Below, in pieces: positions 56,050 to 64,000 of a DNA stretch of 64,000 nucleotides. The stretch covers positions 1,054,001 through 1,118,000 of the forward strand of contig VJWM01000025.1 of NCBI GenBank assembly GCA_010909165.1, given 5' to 3'. The position numbers and the translations under genes are program-made. How positions within the stretch are numbered: the first letter of the stretch is position 1; each line of letters starts with the position of its first letter. Below the pieces are notes generated by a model. The model ran no database searches, was not told the DNA's origin, and worked only from the letters and a program-made list of their open reading frames with translations. The stretch is from Anthoceros angustus. Its lineage: Eukaryota > Streptophyta > Anthocerotopsida > Anthocerotales > Anthocerotaceae.

Positions 56050-56200
56050 TCTAGGTCCGGCCTTCTCTCGGTCCGGACCTCGGTCCGGTCTTCTTTCCAG
56101 TCCGGACCTCGGGTCCGGCTCTCCGACCCTGGGTCCGGCCTTCGAGTCCTGACCTCGGGTCCGGCCTCACCAGAGTCCGGACCTCCGAGTCAGACTTTCT
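56050..56200. repeat. GTCCGGACCTCGG minisatellite
   Basis: Seven or so imperfect units of about 20 bases with a palindromic TCCGGA core. Confidence 0.8.
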
Positions 56201-56338
56201 CAGAGGCCGGCCGGCCTTTCTTTAGGTTTCTCCTCGCTGGACTTCTCGGTTCACCCACCGAGACCTCCTCCGGCTCCTCCACCGCCTCCTCCACCGCCTC
56301 CTCCTCCTCCTTCCGTGGTGGGTGCGTGAGTGCTTACC

Positions 56339-59300
56339 TCAGCGCAGTGACCTTCCCCGTCCGGCTCCTCCACCGCCTCCTCGCCGGGCCACGACGTCAA
56401 ATAGTGCTCCTAAGGTCTCGTGGCGTATTCCTCGGGGCCTTCCTTCCTCGCTCCTCCTTCTCCCCTGAAATCCGGGCCCACCGCCGAGGGTGGCGACACC
56501 TCCAAAGGCCTTGAGAAGCTCTGGTAGTAGGCAAAGTCGGTCGACTCGAATTGCCTCCTCCACATGGGCCCGAGCACCTGCATTCTCCTCCAGAGGTGCT
56601 CCGCACCGGGCGTGTTGCCCGGCCTGGCCGACCTCCACGCCAAGCTTGCCAATTGAAGCCGCGATTTTGATGCCGCCAAGGCGGCCTCCGACACCTCCTG
56701 CACGCCTCGGCGTGCTCCTCCTCCCTTCGCGCTGCAGCCCACCAACTTGCCGGGCCATGGAGCCGAGCTCCCTCCCGCACCGAACAAGCACCGCCTCCAG
56801 CCGCCTGCCCCTCCGCTCATCCTTACTTCCTGAGGTCCGCCACTTCCTTCTCCAAAGCGGTGATTCCCGCCCGACTCCTCGCTTCCTCCAGCCTTTAGCT
56901 CGGCGACGCCCAATTCCTTGATCGCCGCCATTCTCCTCCGCCTCAGCGGCCGAGGCGCTCAATCTCGTCAAGTCTTGATTCGCCATGAGAATTATGCTGA
57001 CGCATCTTGGAGTTGCAGCCTGTGGTGTCCTTGCCGCCCCTCCACTGCCGCCGCCTCCACTCTCGCACTGCACTGAGGTCCCTATTTCTGTGCCGGCCTC
57101 CATCTCTTCTTCGCGCTCGCCGCCTCCACCGCCTCCTCCACCGCCTCCTCCACCGCCTTGAAGTTCCACCATCCTCCTCCTCCACCGGCCCGATCACGTC
57201 GGTAGTGATCCCCAACCTTCGGCCTCCCGCGCTTTCACCGAGCCTCGCCGCAGGGTGTTGGTCTAGCCGCCGCCTCCGCCCGCCACGACCTCCTCCGCTC
57301 CCGCAACGGAACAAGCAGCCTCCTCCGCCTGCCCCTCCGCTCATCCTTACTCCTGAGGTCCGCCACTTCCTTCTCCAAAGTGGCTTGCATCCCGCCCGAC
57401 TCCGGCTTCCTCCGCCTCCTCCAGCCTCCGCCTCGGCGACGCCCAACCTTGATCGCCGCCTCCTCCGCCTCAGCGGCCGGAGGCGCTCAATCTCCTCGTC
57501 AAGTCTTGGATTCTCCCATTGAGAATCCCATGTTGCTCGACGCATCTTGGAGTTGCAGCCTGTGGTGTCCTTGCCCTCCAGCCTCCGCCTCCTCCACTTC
57601 TCGCACTGCACTGAGGTCCCTATTTCCTGTGCCGGCCTCCATCTCTCTCTTCTTCGCTCGCCCGCACTTGTTCCGCTACCGCCACTGCTCGCCTTCAGTT
57701 AGCCGGCTACCCCGCCTCCACCGGCCCGATCACGTCGGTAGTGATCCCGGCCGACCTTGCCGCGGCCTCCGCCTCCCGCGCCGCTTTCACCGAGCCTCGC
57801 CCGGCTTGGTGTTGGTCTAGCCGCCGCCTCCGCTTGCGAGGTCCTCACCTGCTCAGGGGCCTCTCACAGACGCTTTGCACAAATGAAGGATCTTGGTCCG
57901 GCCTTCCCGACCGTCCGACCTCTCGCCCACCTCCCGACGCTTCCTCCTCGATTCGAGCGAGGGACTCCGCGCCTCCCGGGCCGCCTCCACCGCCTTGAAG
58001 TTCCACCATCCTCCTCCGGGTGGCTCTACTTGGGTCTTCTCTGTCCCGCAGAGGCCCTAAAGCATCCCCCATGACGGTAGCTAAACCCACGCTGCTCTTC
58101 CACGGGAGATGCCCAGAAGTCCACTGTGGCGGGCATCTCTCGTCCGCTGGCGATCGCTGGGTCAGCGATAGTCCGGACTGGGCTCTCTCGGACTAATCAC
58201 CGTGGCCCTTAGGTCCCGAGGCCGAGGTCCCGAGCCTCACCTTCCTTGGCCCTCTTGGCCGCTTAACTCCTTCTCCCTTTTCTCCCGGGCCTTGAGGTGG
58301 TGAAGGTCCGGAGTCGCCTTTGCTTCTCCGGCCGGAGACAGACAGTGCCCCGGGCCGCCGCTGGCCTCCCCGCCTTGGGCAAGATTTTCTCCGCCAGACC
58401 GCCTCCTCCGCTTGCCACCTGGCGAGGCAATACAGGGCACGCCCCGGTGGCCTCCGCCTCCTCCAGCCTCCGCCTCTTTGGTTCCCGCCGAGTCCGGGGC
58501 TCAACTGCCGTTGTTGTTGGTTGCCGACCGGCTACCGGAACCGCCAACTCATGTCCCCGTGGTCGCCTCCTTCCTACGCCGATCGCCCGGGGCACCAGGA
58601 GGGAAGGGATGTCTTCCCACACTTCCCTCGGTGGCGAGGGGTCCGCTCAGTATGGAGTCCGGAATTCTCCCAATCGCCCTCCTCCCGACGCTTCCTCCGC
58701 CTCCACCGGGCGGGCCTCCGCCTCCGCCTCCTCCTCCGCCTCCCGGGCCGCCTCCACTTCCTTCTCCGGAGTGCCTGCCTCTTCACCCTCCTTCAGAGGT
58801 TCGCGTGCCCCCACACATGAATCAAAACGCGAGCAACGCCGACGGAGGTGGCTTCTCACACCCTCACCATGAGCTTCACCGACCCGGCGAAGATTATCCG
58901 CCCCGCAAGGCTTTCCCCTTCAGAGGTCGTGGAGGAACACTAGCAGATTATCCCCAAGGTGATCCACCTTGGTGAGCATGTTCCAGGAACGATAATCTTC
59001 GCCACTGAACGTACCCTCCTGCCCAGGAGGTCCGACATCAGCCATCCGTTGGAGGACCGCTGCGTTCCTGGTCGCAAAAGGGCCGCCCTGGCCGCTTCCA
59101 CCTTCCCCTTCACCTTCAGGGGTTCCGGTACTACTCCTCCTATTTTCCACCGGGCGGCTAACCGCCTCGTGACCTCCACGCCCACCTCCTAGGGTCCTCC
59201 GCAGTTCTTGGATCGACCTCCTATTGCCGCCAACATCTTCCGGCGATTTCTCAGGATACTGTCAAGGTCCAGCATGGAAAATGTCCAGTGCCACTCCTCC

Positions 59301-59520
59301 ACCAGCCTCCTCCGCCTCCAGCCCACGGCCCAAGTCCGGTAGCTTTGGTGACGATGTTGCGCCCACCAAGCGCCATGGCTCCCACGCCCGCCGCTTGGGT
59401 CCCATCTTCGCACTTCTTTTGTTCCACTGCTGAGATGTGAGGTTCGCAATCTCCGCCTCCTCCGCGGTCAGCCGCTTTCACTTGCCAAGTCGAATCAGCC
59501 AAGGATGCTCGAGCGAACAA
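56339..59520 (-). mobile_element. Coiled-coil/gag-like element relic B
   Basis: Collinear with relic A on the minus strand: 59251-59520 (HISAVEQKKCEDGTQ, matching the 52317-52565 region), 58920-59185 (KIGGVVPEPLKVKGKVEAAR, compare EIGGVVPESLKAKGKLEAAK in A; then LVFLHDL), 58647-58859 (PLKEGEEAGTPEKEVEAARE) and a Glu/Ala/Arg coiled coil to 56339 (ATLEKEVADLRS-like blocks). Numerous CCTCCGCC insertions break the frame. No enzyme domain is seen. Confidence 0.55.
56759..57840. repeat. Tandem duplication inside relic B (about 535-bp unit)
   Basis: Unit 1 is about 56759-57290 and unit 2 about 57291-57840. Shared landmarks are cctgaggtccgccacttcc, acgcatcttggagttgcagc, gcactgcactgaggtcccta and gtgttggtctagccgcc. 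The copies differ mostly by insertions of cctccgcc-type hexamers and nonamers. Confidence 0.8.
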
Positions 59521-59529
59521 AAGACAACG

Positions 59530-60660
59530 CCAGAGAGCCGTGTCGAAAGGCCGAGAATGCGAAACTCGCCGCGGTTGTTTGAAGAATGACCTCCGCCTCC
59601 TCCGCTTGGAAGTAACCGTCGCGGAGGGGCGTGCTCTTCGCCCTCAGAATCGCCTGCATGGCTTACTCTCGCCCACGCCCGCTTTTGGCCCACCGCCACG
59701 GTACTGAGCGTGAATACCGCCATAACGGCCATCGGCAATAATGCTACGGTGCCGGTTCACGGGCATGCCCTCTACCACTCAAGACCATCCACGTGGCGCC
59801 TGCCTAACTCACGCTCCAACTTCTAAGTTACTTTACTTGGCGATTTATCCTGCTTTGATCCGGAGGGGTCCTGACTTATCCCGATACTCCGGCGTAGTCC
59901 GGAGGTCCTCAGTGGCCTGTGGTCCGTTACTTACCGAGTCCGAGTGCGCCCGAGTACCGTCGCTTATTCCTCCCTTTCCGTCTTATTTTATACTCCATAC
60001 CTACGAAAAAAAACAAACCCAGCTTATTTCCTAACCCCAAGGAGAGTCCGTCGTCCACAGTGCCCGTGCTGCACGTCTGCCTCCCTAGTCTCCCGTCCCG
60101 CCAGCCTCGTGGAAGGGCTGAAGTGAAGGGTGTTGGATGGCCAAGTTTCTCCAAATCTCAGCCTGCAAGTGATCCGGTGTGCAAATAGAAAACTTGAACC
60201 GACCGCACGGAAGGATGTGCGGTGCCGAGGAAAGGAGGTTGGGTTTGGTTTGTGTGTATGCTTCAAAGTAGCGGTTTTGGTGCATCCACTTTGTACGCCA
60301 TGGGTTCCGTCTGCCATCAAAGCGACACAATATAACATGCGAGCAAATGTGTAGTTTGGAAATTGGTTAGGTGTGAAAAAAAAATTGATGTGAAAAAATA
60401 TACGCCCCGTCCACTCTCTTCTCTTTGGTATGACATACACATGCCTTGAAAGTTGAGAGTTGAGACAGCACCAGCTGCATTGTCTGATCAAAACGTTCCA
60501 ATTATGTATCTGATACAAAGCTGCCTGAGGTCAGCCGCATTGAACTTCGATCTTTTCTGACATGTAATTGTACTTTTAACTTAAACTTGCCGCACAAGTG
60601 GTACCTTAAGCTTTAACGTGAAGCTTCCTCGACTCTGCTGACACGTGTTCAGGTCGAGAA
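59530..60660. other. Region beyond relic B, no gene recognised
   Basis: It includes an A-rich run at 60005-60015 followed by caaaccc, like that at 53084-53096 beside relic A. The two may be matching ends of the related elements. Confidence 0.35.
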
Positions 60661-60756
60661 ACGAATTCGGGAAAGATGAATGATAGAGAATCTGATGTCA
60701 GGAAAGTGTCCAAAGTCTCGAACAATGTTGGCAACGGGCAAACAATCATGTTATTC

Positions 60757-60955
60757 CAGTTGCTGGCGCAACTCCAGTCACTGGCGCAACTCCAGTTGCT
60801 GGCGCAGCTCAAGTTGCTGGCGCAGTTCCAGTTGCTGGCGCAGCTCCAGTTTCTGGCGCAGCTCTAGTTTCTGGCGCAGCTCCAGTGGCTGGCGCAACTC
60901 CTGTGGCTGGCGCAACCCCAGTGGGTGGCGCAACTCAGTCCAGTCGCTGGCGTAA
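60757..60955. repeat. Minisatellite, GCTGGCGCAACTCCAGTT-type
   Basis: About eleven imperfect copies, mostly 18 bases, of ctggcgcaactccagttg. All three plus frames and the minus frame through it are open (for example LAQLQLLAQL and WRNSSCWRSS), because the unit length is a multiple of three. I regard those frames as by-products. Confidence 0.92.
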
Positions 60956-60959
60956 CTGG

Positions 60960-63715
60960 CACGGTGCAATAGGACGCGTAATCGCTATATACGGAAAGAA
61001 AAAATTTACTTATCTTCTCCTATGTCGTCAGAAGGCTGCATTTGTTGCCAGTAGCGGTCTGTCATACGGTCTCTAGGCGTTAAACGAGAGGACAAGCATA
61101 AACATCATCGCAACTTTTGCAGGGAAAAGGCCTTGCCATGGATGGTGAATTGAGGAAACCGAATTCTGACTACAAGAATTAGACTGTTGCAGCAATGAAG
61201 ATGGAAAACGCACAGCGAAAGAAGCCTAGTGCTGCGAGAACACAATGAAAAGTAGTCCCGGCTGGCAGTGCACCCGGGCCATGCAACCACAAACGCAGGC
61301 TTCACACATGCGAAAACCTAAAGAGCACGCGCTACTGCAGTGCTCACTGCTCATGACAAGGCTTAGAATTCATCACACCTAATGATGTACGCGGGGCCAG
61401 CAGTTAGCACGCAGTCAAGGAGAAGCCAGCGGCAAAGATGTGGTTTGGGAAGAAGAGCTTTGTACGGTTCTACAAGCAAGTGAAGGCACTGGCTACGGGG
61501 TGGATTCGAAAGAAGACCTTTGTTCAATCCTGCAAACACAAGAAGCTGACTACGAAGAACTGCTGTTGACAAGAGGCTGGATCACCTGGAGCGCTTCTCC
61601 TTCGTCGCGAAACTGGCCCTGTAGCTGTGGACGGATTCGCGAGACGTCGGTTTCAAGGATTGGAGCAGCGACTCTTGGATGCACGCAGCTTGGCACGATT
61701 CACTGCTTAGAGGCTTGCTTGCTTGCTAGCTAATTTGTCGTGTGTCCGCGGAAAAGACAAGACCGAAGGAGACTCGGTCTAGATAGACCATCTTTCTGAC
61801 TCACTCGGACTCGCGGTCAAATATAACTCACCCTGGAACCCGCCCTCGGGATGACTGGTCGTCCCGAGCAGCGTTTAGCTAGATTTATAACGAAGTTGTG
61901 GACAGGAAGCGGAGGCTAAGAGCTGAGCCTGGTGAGCTCCGCTGTTGTGCACACATCGAAGCTGATGCAGCTGTGTCAGGGCAGAGGCAGGCGCTGAAAG
62001 ATAGAGGAACGTGCCAAGCTACGTGCTTCAAAGAGGAGAACTCTGCTGTCGACATCTTTTGCGGACGTCGTGAATGGACACTGTGTCGTTGGCCAAGATC
62101 GGAGGTGATGAGAGGCTGCGATCTTGCAGAGAACTGCTCTCAGGAGCGCGCACAGCGGACCTGCATATGAAGCCATGTGCAATTAGGATGACGATCAGCA
62201 TCTTTCTGCAGAAGTTCACAAACCTGTGCTTTACACACTTGTGGCAGACGGCTTTGTGCAAGTGACCTAGAACAGCAGCACTGATGACCCGAGATGCAAA
62301 CCTGCTTTGTGGAGAGTCTGCAGCCTGCTGCTGCAAGTCGAGGAGAAGCCAGCAAATGGTGAGCGGCACATGCAGAGGAGCAAGGCAAGCTAGAAGTGCC
62401 CTGGCCAGAGGGCTGCGAGTAGGGATATCTGCAAGGAAGAGGATGAAGAAGGCAGGAGGCCGCAGGGCGCATGTGCCAAGCTCGCTCCTCACACAGTTAG
62501 GCAGCAAGCAAGCGGGCTGTGCGGTGATAAAGAGCAATCGTATGGGGAGGCTCCTTATATACAAACCGCACCAGGTGGGGCGGGGCCCGGGCTGTGCTGT
62601 GCTGTGTGGACCCACAGCCCCTCCACTGCCGTAGAGATTCCACCAGCACGCGTACGCCCTCTTGGCTGCTTGCCCCAAGAGCAGCGGCGAGGAGCTCGCG
62701 AGCGGCAGGGCCGGGCCAGAGCGAAGCGGAAGAGCGCATATCTTTTACCTACTCACGTGGCCGCTGCAGCTCGCGGCCACGCACTGCTCCACGGCAGAGT
62801 TTCGACATCAAATTATCGGCATTGGCAGGGCAGCCCCGGTGATAGGGGGCGAGCTGGACGAGTTGGCGCGTTGCGAGAGCAAGGCGGAATCATGTGTGTG
62901 GCTGGCCTCTCATCAGCAGCAGCCTCGGACGCGCCTCGTCGAAGGTTTGTGGTTTGTGGCTCACACACCACAGGCCAGCTTACACTAGGTCGACCACTCC
63001 AGGTGTTTGATTCGCGAGTTTGTGGCTCACAGCCCAGCTTACTCACACCGAGTACCAACGTTTCATCACCACCATGGACCGTTGCCTCCTGTCTTGGTGA
63101 AGTGGAAGCGGTGTAGCCTGGCCCTGGCCTGTCTCCACACTGTGTCCACTGTGTCCATGGCCGATTCTCCGGGAGGGCTCGCTCGCTGGGCTGCCATTGG
63201 GCGGAGTTTCGTATGACAGGTTGCGCGCTCCCCTCGATGGTACGGTGCGGCAGTGGGTACATGCTATCCCATCGCGGACTCTACCTGCAGTGCAGCAGGA
63301 GGTGGAGCACTCGGGCCAGTGGGTAGGGAGCGGATTGGGGGGTGGATCAGAGAGAGAGGCCCATGTTGCCCATGTTGCCGTAAACCCGATTTGAGGTAGA
63401 AAGTAGTGAGGTCGGGGCCCGGTGCGCGCCATGGGATTTGGGCGTGACTGGACCGTGCTGGCCATAATCGGGTGTGCGCCTGCGCCGACATGGCGTGTTG
63501 CGTATGATTGGAGAGGGCCGCTGGGGCCGAGTCGCCAGAGTGGCCGCTGGCTGTCATCGTGCACCACAGAAACGGCGCGCCATCAGACTGTGACAGTGAC
63601 GTCGCCCATGATTGCTGCTTCTCTCCCTGGGCCCTGCACTAGGCTGCGTACAGTGCCTGGGTTGTGAGGGAGTGCAAAATGTTTTACAATATATATTAAT
63701 TTCAACGCACAGTGG
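60960..63715. other. Unassigned region before the tRNA gene
   Basis: Open frames exist on both strands (for example 62028-62678 minus, 62604-63116 plus and 63043-63567 minus) but overlap one another, and I recognise no domain. A direct repeat with tttgtggctcaca occurs near 62949 and 63019. Confidence 0.35.
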
Positions 63716-63721
63716 TTGTGA

Positions 63722-63802
63722 GTCAACATGGCCGAGTGGTTAAGGCGACAGACTTGAAATCTGTTGGGTTCGCCCGCGCAGGTTCGAACCCTGCTGTTGA
63801 CG
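63722..63802 (+). tRNA. tRNA-Ser(UGA)
   Basis: The acceptor stem GTCAACA pairs with TGTTGAC, with G as discriminator. The D arm is GCCGAGTGGTTAAGGC. The anticodon stem-loop ACAGA-CTTGAAA-TCTGT gives anticodon TGA. A long variable arm (TGGGTTCGCCCG) and the T arm CAGGTTCGAACCCTG complete the class-II serine tRNA. No intron and no encoded CCA. The internal A and B promoter boxes are intact. Confidence 0.96.
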
Positions 63803-63887
63803 TGTCGCACTTGTTATGCCTGGAAATGTGGAGGAACCGGCTGTTGACGTGTCGCACTTGTTATGCCTGGAAAAGCGGAGGAACCGT
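63794..63887. repeat. 47-bp tandem repeat of the tRNA 3' end
   Basis: The unit begins ctgttgacgtgtcgcactt. The first copy (63794-63840) includes the last nine bases of the tRNA gene; the second (63841-63887) repeats them with the flank. The copies differ at a few bases (gaaatgtgg against gaaaagcgg). Confidence 0.92.
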
Positions 63888-64000
63888 AGTAGCAATTCAC
63901 AGCTTTTCTTTGTTAGTATATAGGTTCACCGAAGAGTTATAATTAGATTATTAATTTATATTATTATATTATATCCACTAAGTTATAGGTAGGCGACGAA

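Noticed and set aside
56339-57172. Gly-rich protein encoded by the minus strand (poly-Gly start)
   Set aside because: The poly-Gly and Arg-rich stretches come from CCTCCGCC insertions that shift the coiled-coil frame of relic B; the other frames carry the recognisable Glu/Leu pattern.
60676-60969. Gln/Leu- and Arg/Ser-rich open frames through the minisatellite on both strands
   Set aside because: The unit is a multiple of three without stops in several frames, so the long frames are a consequence of the repeat, with no domain or start context.
62028-62678. 216-codon minus-strand frame as a gene
   Set aside because: It overlaps open frames in other phases, has no domain or signal I recognise and no plausible splice context.

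Overview
The window is nuclear DNA of a land plant. The evidence is protein genes split by many short GT-AG introns (mostly 75-185 bases), organelle-targeting-type N-termini, pentatricopeptide-repeat (PPR) gene fragments, a tRNA-Ser gene, and plant-type Ty1/copia and Ty3/gypsy LTR retrotransposons primed by initiator-Met and Asp tRNAs. The abundance of PPR debris, compact introns and no angiosperm-specific feature fit a seedless plant such as a lycophyte. That placement is an inference.

Left part (1-19.4 kb), gene-bearing. A 0.57-kb direct repeat (1-576 and 1763-2330) brackets a decayed copy of a small zinc-ribbon gene. An AT-rich, repeat-laden stretch follows (2.7-5.7 kb). The intact zinc-ribbon gene is at 7208-7586 and resembles the C-terminal cysteine-rich domain of piggyBac transposases. 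Then come a 16-exon flavoprotein (9868-12883), a 5-exon class-3 lipase (13132-15369), a two-exon GT90 glycosyltransferase on the minus strand (15583-17227) and a CCHC zinc-knuckle gene starting at 17597, divergent from the GT90 gene.

Middle part (19.4-49.4 kb), repeats and transposons. A 1819-bp perfect-period tandem duplication (20429-24066) carries decayed kinase-like sequence. A Ty3/gypsy fragment (25.9-26.6 kb) has a PHD-finger relic beside its integrase. A 13.1-kb Ty3/gypsy element (27000-40124, minus) has 3.6-kb LTRs, an ATTCC target duplication and a tRNA-Asp primer site; it sits inside a PPR gene whose pieces lie on both sides. A 7.1-kb Ty1/copia element (41603-48691, minus) has 270-bp LTRs differing at one base and a CTTTC target duplication; it interrupts another reading frame.

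Right part (49.4-63.9 kb). Two paralogous minus-strand element relics (about 49.4-53.1 and 55.8-60.0 kb) encode Glu-rich coiled coils and a gag-like or plant-transposon-like domain. The same kind of domain appears in the giant LTRs of the gypsy element, so the three look like one family. Then follow minisatellites, unrecognised sequence and a tRNA-Ser(UGA) gene whose 3' end and flank are duplicated.

The cellular genes read cleanly through every exon, whereas every transposon is full of small indels, and repeat copies differ from one another mainly by indels. This could be real decay or unpolished long-read sequence in repeats.
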